A DNA stretch of 64,000 nt from contig NZ_JAGFWR010000003.1 of the NCBI RefSeq assembly GCF_017599305.1, positions 310,001 to 374,000 of the forward strand, in the 5' to 3' direction. The stretch comes from Micromonospora antibiotica (GTDB taxonomy: Bacteria; Actinomycetota; Actinomycetes; Mycobacteriales; Micromonosporaceae). The position numbers and the translations under genes are program-made. Each line of letters starts with the position of its first letter. Position 1 is the stretch's first letter. Below, piece after piece: positions 50,984 through 60,080 of the stretch. Below the pieces are notes generated by a model, which was not told the origin of the DNA, did not search any database, and worked only from the letters and a program-made list of their open reading frames with translations.

Positions 50984-51007
50984 GGCGGGCGCCCCCGGGC
51001 GCCCGCC
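50984..51007 (+). promoter_or_regulatory. Hairpin between the peptide gene and the TPR gene
   Basis: Perfect 11-base inverted repeat (50984-50994 with 50997-51007) separated by two bases. It could be a partial terminator or attenuator lowering expression of the TPR gene relative to the peptide, or an mRNA stabiliser. Confidence 0.55.
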
Positions 51008-51028
51008 CTCGGCGACGCCGGCCCGACC

Positions 51029-52747
51029 GTGACCGACGAGCCGCCGCGGTACGACTGCCACCGTGACCTCGGGCCGTACGCCGGGGTCGCCGACCTGCTC
51101 CACCGGATCGCCGCCGACCGCCCCCGACTGGCCGCCCGGCACCGCACCGAGCTGCGGGCCATCGCGCCCCGGCTCGACCCGGCCGCCCGCGCCGCCGCCG
51201 ACGAGGCGCCGATCCGGTTCCACCCCGCCCGGCGCACCGCCGCCCTGGCCTACGGCGCGACCGAGTTCGTGGCGGCCTGGGCGGGCACCCTCCGCCGACC
51301 GGTCACGCTCCGGTTCGTCCACGTCGGCGCGGCCGACGAGACCACCCGGGAACTGCTCGACGCGCTGGCCGGCCGACTCGGGGCGTACCCGGTGCGGCTG
51401 GATCTGTGTGACGACGGCCCGGCCTTGCCGGCCGTCGACCTGAGCCCGGCGGCGCTGCGCACCGCCCTCGGCGAGAGCCTGGCCGGCGGCTTCTACCACC
51501 ACGCGGCCCGCACCGCCCGACAGGGGCGTGCCCTGGTCACCCCGGCCGACGACCTGCCGCACTGGTGGTCGTTCACCACCGGCCTGGCCACCGCCCTGGC
51601 GGCGCTGGACCAGGCCACCGAGGCGCTCGACCTCTACCACGAGACCCGGACCGTCACCGACGATCCGAAGATCACCATGTCGGCCGCGTACGCCACCGCC
51701 ATGCTGTACGCCCGGCACCTGCCGGCCGCCGCCCGGGACCCGGCCCGGGCGCGGCACTGGCTGGCGGAGGCGCTCCGGCTCGCCCGCACGGTGCCCGACC
51801 CCCGGCAGCGGGTCCTGTCGACGGTCTTCTACGAGCAGGGCGTCGCCCTGCTGGACAGCCGGGCGGGCGAGCCGGAGCGGGCGCTGCGGCTGATCGACGA
51901 CGGGCTGGCCCGGCTGACAGCGGTGCTCGCCCCCGGTGAACGCCCCCAGGACGTGGCCCGGCTGCGCCACAACCGGGCCCAGGTCCACCTGGCGCTGGGC
52001 GACCCGCAACGGGCCCTGGCCGAACTCGACACCGTGATCGGCCACGACCCCGACAACTGCGAGTACTACGTGGACCGGGCCGCCCTGCACCGGGCCGCCG
52101 GGCGACACCGGGCCGCGATCCGGGATTACGGCAGCGCGATCCGCCTCGGGCCGCACCTGCCGGAGGCGTACTACAACCGGGCGGTGCTCCAGCAGGAGCG
52201 GGGCCGCACCGGGCGGGCCCGCGACGACCTGGACCGGGTGCTGGCCATCGAGCCCGGACACCTCGATGCCCGGATCGCCCTGGTCAACCTGCACCTCGGC
52301 CGGGGCGCCCTCGACGTCGCCGAGACGGGGGCGCGGGCCGGGCTGGTGCTGGCCCCGCACGAGCCGGCCCTGCTGTGCACCCTCGGGCTGATCCGCTCGG
52401 AGCGCGGCGCGGCGGCCGAGGCCGAGGAGCTGTTCAGCCGGGCGTTGGCCGGCGATCCGGAGCTGGTCGAGGCGTGGACGAACCGGGCCGCCGTCCGGTT
52501 CGACCGGGGTGCGGTGGCCGACGCCGTGGCCGACCTGGACCGGGCGGTCGCGTTGTCGGCGGCACCGGTGCCCCGCTACAACCGGGGCACCGCGCTGGCC
52601 CGGTTGGGCCGGTGGGACGAGGCGGCCCGGGACTTCGCCGCCGCGCTCGCCGCACCCGAGGTGGACCGGTCACTGCGCCGCGAGCTGCGCGCGGAACTCA
52701 CCCGCTGCCGCCGGCACACCGCGTCCGGGTCGGTGGCACCCCGCTGA
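51029..52747 (+). CDS. TPR-repeat protein
   Basis: About 572 residues from the GTG at 51029 (an ATG at 50918 overlaps the peptide gene and adds a low-quality N-terminus). The first 210 residues form a domain I cannot name ([47 protein letters not shown]). The rest is at least eight tetratricopeptide repeats (for example [20 protein letters not shown] and [18 protein letters not shown]). No HTH, kinase, signal or membrane part is seen. It likely binds a protein or peptide partner; the 27-residue peptide upstream is the obvious candidate (inference). Confidence 0.85.
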   Translation: MTDEPPRYDCHRDLGPYAGVADLLHRIAADRPRLAARHRTELRAIAPRLDPAARAAADEAPIRFHPARRTAALAYGATEFVAAWAGTLRRPVTLRFVHVGAADETTRELLDALAGRLGAYPVRLDLCDDGPALPAVDLSPAALRTALGESLAGGFYHHAARTARQGRALVTPADDLPHWWSFTTGLATALAALDQATEALDLYHETRTVTDDPKITMSAAYATAMLYARHLPAAARDPARARHWLAEALRLARTVPDPRQRVLSTVFYEQGVALLDSRAGEPERALRLIDDGLARLTAVLAPGERPQDVARLRHNRAQVHLALGDPQRALAELDTVIGHDPDNCEYYVDRAALHRAAGRHRAAIRDYGSAIRLGPHLPEAYYNRAVLQQERGRTGRARDDLDRVLAIEPGHLDARIALVNLHLGRGALDVAETGARAGLVLAPHEPALLCTLGLIRSERGAAAEAEELFSRALAGDPELVEAWTNRAAVRFDRGAVADAVADLDRAVALSAAPVPRYNRGTALARLGRWDEAARDFAAALAAPEVDRSLRRELRAELTRCRRHTASGSVAPR

Positions 52748-52872
52748 GGTGGCGGCAGCCGTCTCCGCGAGGTGCCACCGCCACCGCACGCGACACCGCA
52801 CGCCGCGCCGGGGTACGGGGCCGGGCCGGCGGCCCCGCACCCCACGGATCGGCCACGTTCGGACGCGACCGG

Positions 52873-55269
52873 TCAGCTGCGCAGGCTCCACTGCTGGTTG
52901 GTGCCGCCGTTGCAGGCCCAGAGGATCAACTTGGTGCCGTTGGCGGTCGCCGCGCCGTTCGCGTCCAGGCAGAGCCCGGACTGCGCACCGGTGATCGTGC
53001 CGTTGGCGTTGACGTTCCACTGCTGGTTGCTCTGCCCGTTGCAGTCCCAGATCACCACCTGGGTGCCGTTGCTGGTGCCCTGCCCGGAGGCGTCCAGGCA
53101 CTTGTTGCCATAGACCGTCAGCTGCCGGCCGGTGGTCTGGGTCCACCGCTGGTTGGTCGCGCCGGTGCAGTCCCACAGCTGGGCCTGCGCGCCGTTGGTG
53201 GTGCTGGAACCGGTGACCTCGGCGCACCTGCCGGACTGCGCCCCGACGAGCCGCACACCCTGCGCCGGCGGGTTGGTGCTGCCCTGCACACCGGCGTTGG
53301 CCATCACGGTCTGCGCCCCCGAGGGCCAGCTGTTGTTGCTGACGATCGTGTTGTTGTTGACGACGTTGCCCCGGTCACCGTTGGTCACGTTGGTGCTGTT
53401 GTTCGTCGACCAGTTGTTGGTGACGGTGAAGTTGCCCATGTTCTCGGCGTACCAGTAGTTGGCGGTGGCCCAGGTGCCGGTGGAGGAGAAGACGTTGTTG
53501 CGGGCGGTGTAGTAGCGGGAGCCCTCGTCGAAGTAGAGCCCGAACCAGCCGTTGGTCCGCAGGCAGTAGTTCTCGTTGATGGTCCCGCCCGGGTTCGCCG
53601 ACAGCGTGTAGAGGCAGCCACCGTCGGTCATCTGCTGCATCACGTCGTGGATGTAGTTGCCGACGACCTGGTTGTTGGCCGCCGTGGTCGCCGTCGAGTA
53701 GCGCGGCTGGTAGTTGTACAGGCCACGGTTGGCATAGTGGTTGCTGCCGCCCGCGTCGTTGGCGCCCCAGCCGTAGCCCACCGACAGCCCGGTGTACGGC
53801 ATGTTGTAGACCTCGTTGTGCGACACCAGCGAGGTGTTGACGTACGTGGTCAGGATCGACACCACACCCCGGTACTCCAGTCCGAGGTCGTGCACCCGGT
53901 TGTTGCTGATGGTGATGTTCCGGTTGACCATCCGCTGGTCGCCCGGGTGGTGGGCGTCGGCGCGTACCCCGCCGACGACGATGCCGCCGGCCGAGTTGCG
54001 GGCGATCTCGGAACGGGTGACGGTGATGTTGCTGGCCCCCAGGCCGACCCCGCTGGCGTGCGCGTTGGCGTCGTTGCCGATGCCGATGGCGGTCTGCCCG
54101 AGGTTGACGAACTGGGAGTCGCTGAAGGTGATGGTGTTGGCGGCGGAGACCTGCACGGCGGCCGGCATCTGGGCCCAGCTCGGCCGGGTCGCCTCGAACA
54201 GCGGGCAACCCTCCTGGCAGGAGGTGAGCGCGTCGGCCGGGCGGGCCCAGGTGCCGGTGATGTGCGCTCCGGTCTGCTGGTCGGCGAAGCCGTTGCTGCT
54301 GCTCGGGCCGAGCCAGCTGGTGCCGGTGAAGGTGATCCCGCTGAACGCGATGTGGTGCGCCGGGGCGTCGTAGCTGCCACCGACGTTCACCAGGGACTGC
54401 AACTGCGGCAGCTCCACGCTGACGCTGCTCATGTTCTGCCCGGCCAGCGGGATGTAGTTGAGCTGACCACTGCCCGGGTTGAGGTACCACTCCCCCGGGC
54501 TGTCCAGGAACTCGTACGCGTTGGCCAGGTAGAACGGGCCTGCCCGGTGCGGCTTGGACAGGGTGTCGAAGCCGAAGGTGTTGTTGTTCCAGGCCGGCTG
54601 CTGCATCGTGAGGAAGTTCCCGCTGATGCTCTGCACCGGGGAGTACCGGTCGGTGAACGAGCCGACGCTCTCCACCTCGACCCGGTTCTGGTTACCCAGG
54701 TTGTTGAGGTAGCTCAACGCGCCGTTGCTGAACCGCATGCCGCTGGTGGTGAAGGTGAAGTCGGCCCGGTTGACGGCGGTCCGCGCCCGGGTGGCGACCG
54801 CGCCGTTGACGTAGAGCTGCCGGCTGTCCAGCCCGGCGGGCACGCTCGCCCGCCAGATGTTCTTGCCGGCGTCGACCTGCGACCAGCCGGTGACCGCGCG
54901 CGCCCCGCTGAGCTGCGGGCGGGCGGAGGCGGCGGCCCGCCAGGTCACGGTGTAGCCGTTGGTGCCGGAGTCGGCGGCGGTGAACCGCAGCGGCGCGGCC
55001 AGCCGGTAGACGCCGTCGGCCAGCTCGACGACGATGTCGCCGGACATCCCGGCGGTACGGGACCGGACGGCGTTCTGCGCGTCGGTCAGCGAGCAGGGCT
55101 GGCTGCTGGAGCAGGCGGTGCCGCTGCCGGCGGGGGACGCGTAGAGGGTGGTGGTGGCGGCGAGGGCGGGACCGGCCGGGGCGAGCACGGCGACCGTGGC
55201 GGCGAGCGCCGTGGCGGCCAGGCCGGCCAGCACCGGCCCGCGCCGGGCGGGTGATGTCGGGACGGACAC
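52873..55269 (-). CDS. Secreted GH141-like beta-helix enzyme with CBM13 lectin
   Basis: 798 residues. A Sec signal (about 10-38) is followed by a right-handed beta-helix (about 40-650): TLYASPAGSGTACSSSQPCSLTDAQ at the start, repeated NITISNNRVHDLG and NVFSSTG type coils, and GWFGLYFDEGS. This plan matches GH141 proteins, whose known members are alpha-L-fucosidases and xylanases. The C-terminal 130 residues are a ricin-B (CBM13) trefoil with QLWDC, VIWDC and LILWAC blocks and QxW motifs. A GTG start follows GGAG. It stands just downstream of the L-fucose-type operon, which favours fucosidase activity. Confidence 0.82.
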   Translation of the reverse strand: MSVPTSPARRGPVLAGLAATALAATVAVLAPAGPALAATTTLYASPAGSGTACSSSQPCSLTDAQNAVRSRTAGMSGDIVVELADGVYRLAAPLRFTAADSGTNGYTVTWRAAASARPQLSGARAVTGWSQVDAGKNIWRASVPAGLDSRQLYVNGAVATRARTAVNRADFTFTTSGMRFSNGALSYLNNLGNQNRVEVESVGSFTDRYSPVQSISGNFLTMQQPAWNNNTFGFDTLSKPHRAGPFYLANAYEFLDSPGEWYLNPGSGQLNYIPLAGQNMSSVSVELPQLQSLVNVGGSYDAPAHHIAFSGITFTGTSWLGPSSSNGFADQQTGAHITGTWARPADALTSCQEGCPLFEATRPSWAQMPAAVQVSAANTITFSDSQFVNLGQTAIGIGNDANAHASGVGLGASNITVTRSEIARNSAGGIVVGGVRADAHHPGDQRMVNRNITISNNRVHDLGLEYRGVVSILTTYVNTSLVSHNEVYNMPYTGLSVGYGWGANDAGGSNHYANRGLYNYQPRYSTATTAANNQVVGNYIHDVMQQMTDGGCLYTLSANPGGTINENYCLRTNGWFGLYFDEGSRYYTARNNVFSSTGTWATANYWYAENMGNFTVTNNWSTNNSTNVTNGDRGNVVNNNTIVSNNSWPSGAQTVMANAGVQGSTNPPAQGVRLVGAQSGRCAEVTGSSTTNGAQAQLWDCTGATNQRWTQTTGRQLTVYGNKCLDASGQGTSNGTQVVIWDCNGQSNQQWNVNANGTITGAQSGLCLDANGAATANGTKLILWACNGGTNQQWSLRS

Positions 55270-55322
55270 GGGTGGGACTCCAATCCTGGTGGGGTGGTGG
55301 GGTGCCCGGCGTCGCGGTGGAA

Positions 55323-56306
55323 TCATGCCGCGGCCGGGTCGAGCAGCCCGGCGGCCCGCAGCGCCGGCCACAGCGCCGCCGGGACGTCGGCGTCCGCGCG
55401 GGTCAGCGCCTGCGCGACCTGCGCGCGGTTGCGCAGGCCGACGACCGTCGAGACGACTGCGGGAGGGGAGCGGACGAAGGCGAGTGCCGCCTGCGGCAGG
55501 GTGACGCCGTACGCCTGGCAGACGTCGGCGATCCGGTGGGCCCGGTCGATCAACTCCGGTGGGGCCTGCTGGTAGTTGTAGGTGGCGTCGGCCGGGGGCC
55601 GGTCCTGCGACAGCAGGCCGGAGTTGTAGACCCCGGCGACCACCACGCCGACGCCCCGGCGTTCGGCGGCGGGTAGCAGGTCGGCCAGGGCCCCCTGTTC
55701 CAGCAGGGTGTACCGGCCGGCGCACATCACCACGTCGACGTCGGTCTCCTCGACGAACCGGGTGAGCAGGTGGGACTGGTTCATGCCGGCCCCGATGGCC
55801 CCCACCACGCCCTGGTCGCGCAGCTCCACCAGGGCGGGCACCGCCTCGGTGGCGGCCTGTTCCCAGTGGTCGTCGGGGTCGTGCAGGTAGACGACGTCGA
55901 TCCGGTCCAGGCCGGTGCGGGCCAGGCTGGACTCCAGCGAGCGGAGCACGCCGTCGCGGCTGAAGTCCCAGACCCGCCGGTGGTCGGCGGGCACGTCGAA
56001 GCCTTCCGGGTCGCGCCGGTGGGCGTCCTGCGGCGACGGTACGAGCAACCGCCCGACCTTCGTCGACACCACGTACTCGTCGCGCGGTCGGGTACGCAGC
56101 GCCGCGCCGAGCCGCCGTTCGGACAGGCCGAGCCCGTAGTGCGGTGCGGTGTCGTAGTAGCGCAGGCCGCCCGCCCAGGCGGTGTCGACGGCGGCGGTGA
56201 ACTCCTCGTCGGTGGTGGCCCGGTAGAGGTTGCCGGCCTGTGCCGCGCCGAAGCCCAGCGCGGTGAGGCGTACCGCCGGTCGGCGCGGCAGCGGGCGGGC
56301 GTTCAC
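55323..56306 (-). CDS. Aldo/keto reductase, probable aldose dehydrogenase
   Basis: 327 residues. The AKR barrel is clear: LGFGAAQAGNLY, catalytic Asp-Tyr in YYDTAPHYG, Lys in VVSTKVGRLL and His in VVYLHDPDDH. It resembles D-threo-aldose (L-fucose) dehydrogenases that oxidise the sugar to its lactone with NAD(P). The GTG start overlaps the lactonase-like gene (GTGA). First step of the inferred pathway, though last gene of the operon. Confidence 0.88.
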   Translation of the reverse strand: MNARPLPRRPAVRLTALGFGAAQAGNLYRATTDEEFTAAVDTAWAGGLRYYDTAPHYGLGLSERRLGAALRTRPRDEYVVSTKVGRLLVPSPQDAHRRDPEGFDVPADHRRVWDFSRDGVLRSLESSLARTGLDRIDVVYLHDPDDHWEQAATEAVPALVELRDQGVVGAIGAGMNQSHLLTRFVEETDVDVVMCAGRYTLLEQGALADLLPAAERRGVGVVVAGVYNSGLLSQDRPPADATYNYQQAPPELIDRAHRIADVCQAYGVTLPQAALAFVRSPPAVVSTVVGLRNRAQVAQALTRADADVPAALWPALRAAGLLDPAAA

Positions 56307-57166
56307 GCCGACTCCAGTCGGTAGACCCGCCGGGCGGTGTGCCGCCAGATCGCCGCCCGCTCCCCGTCGCCGAGCGGGTCGAGCAGTTCCGCCAGCGTGT
56401 CGACCCAGCGTGGGTAGGAGCTGGCGAGCAGGCAGACCGGCCAGTCGGAGCCGAACATCAACCGGTCCGGGCCGAACGCGTCGAGGGCGTGATCGACGGC
56501 CGGGCGCAGGTCCTGCGGTGTCCACGGTGCCCGGTGCACCTCGGTGACCAGGCCGGACAGTTTCGCCGTGGCGTTGGCCGCGCCCGCCAGGGCGTGCAGG
56601 TCGCGGGCCCACCCGTCGAGGTCCGTCCCGCCCAGCGCCGGTTTGCCGAGGTGGTCCAGGACGAACCGCACCTCGGGCAGGTCGCGGGCGAGCCGACCGG
56701 CCGCGCCCAGTTGGTGCTGCCGCACCAGCAGGTCGAAGGCGAGACCGGCGGCGCCCACCGCCGTGATCCCCCGCCGCACGTCGACCCGGTCGAGGAACGC
56801 CGGGTCGGGTTCGTCCTGCACGGAGTAGCGGACGCCGACCAGCAGGTAGCCGCCGCGCGCCGCCCGCAGCCGGCCCAGTCGTTCGGTGACGTCCGGGGCC
56901 GTGACGTCCAGCCAGCCGACGACCCCCCGGATGACCGGGTCGTCGGCGGCGACGCCCAGCAGGTCCACCGTCTCCGCCTCGGTGGAGTTGGCCTGCACCA
57001 AAACGGTCCCGGTGACCCCGACGGGACGGGTGACCCGGGCCAGGTCGGCCGGGGTGAAGTCGGCGTCGATGGCGGCCATGGTGGCCGGGTCGATCCAGGG
57101 TTGCGGGTGCCGGGCCCGCACCCAGAGGTGGTGGTGGGCGTCGACGGTGCCGGGCGGTGCGCTCAT
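56303..57166 (-). CDS. Amidohydrolase, probable L-fucono-lactonase
   Basis: 287-residue amidohydrolase-2 (TIM barrel). VDAHHHLW supplies the paired metal histidines; FVLDHLGKP and LMFGSDWPVC carry the later His and Asp. Such proteins include L-fucono-1,5-lactonase and rhamnono-lactonase. It should hydrolyse the lactone formed by the neighbouring AKR. ATGA overlap with the SDR gene upstream. Confidence 0.87.
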   Translation of the reverse strand: MSAPPGTVDAHHHLWVRARHPQPWIDPATMAAIDADFTPADLARVTRPVGVTGTVLVQANSTEAETVDLLGVAADDPVIRGVVGWLDVTAPDVTERLGRLRAARGGYLLVGVRYSVQDEPDPAFLDRVDVRRGITAVGAAGLAFDLLVRQHQLGAAGRLARDLPEVRFVLDHLGKPALGGTDLDGWARDLHALAGAANATAKLSGLVTEVHRAPWTPQDLRPAVDHALDAFGPDRLMFGSDWPVCLLASSYPRWVDTLAELLDPLGDGERAAIWRHTARRVYRLESA

Positions 57167-57924
57167 CGGCCCAACCATCCGCCGTCGACGGGCAGGACGA
57201 TGCCGTTGACGTAGTCCGACGCCGGGGAGGCCAGGAACACCGTGGCGCCGGCGAGGTCGTCGGCGTTTCCCCACCGGCCGGTCGGGATGCGGGCCAGGAT
57301 GGCCCGGTCGCGTTCCGGGTCCTCGCGTAGCGCCCGGGTGTTGTCGGTGGCGATGTAGCCGGGGGCGATGGCGTTGACGTTGACCCCGTGCGCCGCCCAC
57401 TCGTTGGCCAGCGCCCTGGTCAGCCCGGCGATGCCGGACTTGGAGGCGGCGTATCCGGGGACGGTGATGCCGCCCTGGAAGCTGAGCAGCGACGCGGTGA
57501 AGATGATCTTTCCGTGGCCCCGGGCCACCATCGCCCGGCCGATCTCCCGGCTCAGCACGAACTGGCTGGTCAGGTTCACCTCGATGACGTGGTCCCACAT
57601 CTCGTCGGGGTGCTCGGCCGCCGGGGCACGGGCGATGGTGCCGCCGTTGTTGACCAGGATGTCGACCGGGCCGAGGTCGTGCAGGTCACCGACGAGCCGG
57701 CGGACCGCGGCCCGGTCGGCCAGGTCGGCGCGCAACGCGGTGAACGAGCGGCCCGCCGCGCGTACCCGGCGCTCCACCTCGCTGCCGGTGGCCTCCAGCT
57801 GCGCCGAGACGCCGATCACGTCGGCGCCCGCGACGGCCAGCGCCTCGGCCATGGCCAGCCCGATGCCCCGGCGTGCGCCGGTCACCACGGCGGTCCGGCC
57901 GGACAGGTCGAACAGGGTGCTCAC
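57163..57924 (-). CDS. SDR, probable 2-keto-3-deoxy-sugar-acid dehydrogenase
   Basis: 253 residues: TGARRGIG cofactor loop, VNNGG, catalytic Ser in TASLLS and Tyr-Lys in YAASK, ending VDGGWLGR. It is close to KduD/gluconate-5-dehydrogenase-type enzymes and to 2-keto-3-deoxy-L-fuconate dehydrogenase. The GTG follows GGTGGAGG and overlaps the stop of the 22-codon reading frame upstream. It should oxidise the dehydratase product. Confidence 0.87.
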   Translation of the reverse strand: MSTLFDLSGRTAVVTGARRGIGLAMAEALAVAGADVIGVSAQLEATGSEVERRVRAAGRSFTALRADLADRAAVRRLVGDLHDLGPVDILVNNGGTIARAPAAEHPDEMWDHVIEVNLTSQFVLSREIGRAMVARGHGKIIFTASLLSFQGGITVPGYAASKSGIAGLTRALANEWAAHGVNVNAIAPGYIATDNTRALREDPERDRAILARIPTGRWGNADDLAGATVFLASPASDYVNGIVLPVDGGWLGR

Positions 57925-57989
57925 CGGTGTGCCTCCACCAGCTCGTCGTGCCGGTGGTGCCGGGCGCGGTGGCAGACCACTGCCTGCAT
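57921..57989 (-). pseudogene. 22-codon relic of a zinc alcohol dehydrogenase gene
   Basis: An ATG with a GAGGGAG site opens a 22-codon frame beginning MQAVVCHRARHHRHDEL, which looks like the first strand of a medium-chain alcohol dehydrogenase (MxAVVCHGPxDxRxEE). It stops in a TGA that overlaps the GTG of the next gene exactly as intact genes in this operon do (GTGA). About 310 codons have been lost between start and stop while the translation signals survive. It may now act only as a coupling leader. Confidence 0.55.
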
Positions 57990-58012
57990 GCGTACTCCCT
58001 CGTGGGTCGGGG

Positions 58013-59251
58013 TCAGTTCCTGACGGCGGACGGCAGGCCGTCGTGGTGATGCGCCGGGGTGCCGGGCAGCGGCGTGACGTACCGCTGCGGCCCGGCGACG
58101 ATCTGGTCGTTCTCCGCCAGCAGCCGGCGTCCGGCCCGTTCCGGCCGCACGTTGGGTCCGTCGGGTGTGGGCACGTCCGAACGGCGGGGGTGGGTACGGA
58201 TCTCCTCCTCGGCGACCGTGACGCCCAGGCCCGGTGTGTCGCCGAGGACGAACGCCCCGTCCTCAACGTACAGGTCGCGGGTGATCCCGACCGGGGGCCG
58301 GAGGTCCTGTAGCTCGCTGACCAGGTGGTTGGGCACCGACGTGGCGGCGTGCAGCAGCCCCACGGGGCTGTTACCGATCGGGCTGACCGGCAGGTCGTAG
58401 GCGTGCGCCAGGGCGGCCACCCGCAGGAAGTGGGTGACCCCCCAGACCGCGGCCATCTGCACGATGTCCACCGCCGCCGCGGCGATCAACGGCCGGTACT
58501 GTTCGAGGCCGGTGAGGTTCTCCCCGGTCGCGACCGACGCCCGGATACCGCGCCCGACGACGGCCAGGCCCTCGGCGTCCCACCGTCGGACGGGTTCCTC
58601 GATCCAGACGAGGTCCAGGGTACGTTCGAGTTCGCCGACGTGCCGGACGGCCTGCTTGCGGGTCCACGCCTCGTTGACGTCGAGCATCAGGCCGGGGCGC
58701 TGCCCCCGACCTGCCTCGGTGAGCACATCCCGGACCACGTGCAGCCGGTGCCGGTCCCGCTCGATGTCCAGGCCGCCCTTGAGCTTCGCGGCCCGCAGCC
58801 CGTGTCGGGCGTAGACCGTGTAGGCCGCCACCAGCTCGTCGTCGTCCAGGCCGATGTCGAGGCCGGACGCGTACGCGGGCACCCGCCGGTCGCGTCCGCC
58901 CAGCAGCCGCCACAGCGGTTGCCCCGCCGACTGGGCCTTGATGTCCCACAGCGCGGTGTCCAACGCCCCGATCGTGCCGAACACCGTGCCGGCGTGGCCC
59001 GCCTTGAAGGTCTGCCGCAGCATCCGGTCGTAGAGGGTGGTCACCGCGCGGGGGTCCTCGCCGTCGATCGCGGCGAAGATCCGTTCGAGGTCGGTGTGCG
59101 GTCCGAGGCCGACCCCGGTGATGCCCTCGTCGGTCTCGACCACGATGATCGGCACCGTGGTCACCCCGTCGGTGAAGACGCCGTTCGCGTCGCCGACGGG
59201 CCGACCCCACTCCTGCACGGTGGTCAGGGTCCGGTATCCGGTGATCCGCAT
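58013..59251 (-). CDS. Enolase-superfamily sugar-acid dehydratase
   Basis: 412 residues of the mandelate-racemase group. The KxK motif is in AAKLKGGLD, and the three metal ligands are Asp in LMLDVNEAW, Glu in WIEEPV and Glu in ATGENL. The His of the usual His-Asp dyad is not where I expect it (SPIGNSP occupies that loop), so the mechanism or substrate may differ. About 50 extra residues follow the barrel. By context it dehydrates L-fuconate or a similar acid. The ATG at 59251 lies one base after the permease stop. Confidence 0.85.
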   Translation of the reverse strand: MRITGYRTLTTVQEWGRPVGDANGVFTDGVTTVPIIVVETDEGITGVGLGPHTDLERIFAAIDGEDPRAVTTLYDRMLRQTFKAGHAGTVFGTIGALDTALWDIKAQSAGQPLWRLLGGRDRRVPAYASGLDIGLDDDELVAAYTVYARHGLRAAKLKGGLDIERDRHRLHVVRDVLTEAGRGQRPGLMLDVNEAWTRKQAVRHVGELERTLDLVWIEEPVRRWDAEGLAVVGRGIRASVATGENLTGLEQYRPLIAAAAVDIVQMAAVWGVTHFLRVAALAHAYDLPVSPIGNSPVGLLHAATSVPNHLVSELQDLRPPVGITRDLYVEDGAFVLGDTPGLGVTVAEEEIRTHPRRSDVPTPDGPNVRPERAGRRLLAENDQIVAGPQRYVTPLPGTPAHHHDGLPSAVRN

Positions 59252-59252
59252 G

Positions 59253-60080
59253 TCAGCCCTTCGTAGCACCGGCGGCGACACCGTCGGCGATCTGGCGCTG
59301 GAGAAAGAGGTAGATCACCAGCACGGGTACGGCGGCGATCAGCACCCCCGCGGCGAAGGTGGGGATGTCGGCGGAGTACTGCCCCCGCAGCGAGGTCACC
59401 CCGACCATCAGGGTCCGGTGCTCGGCCGAGGGCATCAGCAGCAACGAGATCAGCACGTCGTTCCAGCAGAACAGCGCGTTGAGGATGCCGACCGACAGCA
59501 GGGCCGGGGCACCCAGCGGCAGCATGATCCGCCGGTAGACACCGTAGACGTCGTTGCCGTCGATCCGGGCCGCGTCGATGATCTCCGGGGGGATGGTCCG
59601 GTAGTAGCTGGTCATCAGGAAGATGGTGAAGGGCAGGAACTGCGCCACGTAGGCGAGCACCAGCCCCGGGTAGGTGTCGACGAGACCGGCGTCGGACATG
59701 ATCCGGGCCAGCGGCACCATGATCACCTGGAACGGCACGAAGAGCGCCGCGAGGCAGCACAGGAAGAGCACCGACGAACCCCGGAAACGCAGCTGGCTCA
59801 ACGCGAAACCGGCCATCGACCCGAACAACAGCAGCAGGAGCACCGAGACCGTCACCACGACCACCGAGTTGGTCAGGTAGCGGGCCATCCCGACGCTGTT
59901 CCACGCCGCCGCGACGTTGTCCCACCGCAGGGAGTCCACCAGCGAGAAGCGGTCGAGGACGTAGTCGCGGCGGGTCTTCATCGCCACGTTGGCGGTGAAG
60001 ACCAGGGGGTAGACGGTCGCCAGGGCCAGCACGGCCATCGGCAGGGCCAGCAGCCACCGACCCCACCGGACACGGGACAT
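59253..60080 (-). CDS. Sugar ABC transporter permease (MalG type)
   Basis: 275 residues, six membrane helices, with the EAA loop EIIDAARIDGNDVYGVYRRIMLPL contacting the ATPase. Carbohydrate-importer CUT1 family. ATG at 60080 with GGAGG five bases before; it overlaps the stop of the MalF-like gene. No ATPase gene is nearby, so a shared MsiK-type ATPase is likely, as usual in actinomycetes. Confidence 0.93.
   Translation of the reverse strand: MSRVRWGRWLLALPMAVLALATVYPLVFTANVAMKTRRDYVLDRFSLVDSLRWDNVAAAWNSVGMARYLTNSVVVVTVSVLLLLLFGSMAGFALSQLRFRGSSVLFLCCLAALFVPFQVIMVPLARIMSDAGLVDTYPGLVLAYVAQFLPFTIFLMTSYYRTIPPEIIDAARIDGNDVYGVYRRIMLPLGAPALLSVGILNALFCWNDVLISLLLMPSAEHRTLMVGVTSLRGQYSADIPTFAAGVLIAAVPVLVIYLFLQRQIADGVAAGATKG

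Noticed and set aside
50918..51028. ATG start for the TPR protein at 50918
   Set aside because: The extra residues are low complexity, overlap the peptide gene out of frame and lie before the conserved YDCHRDL block.
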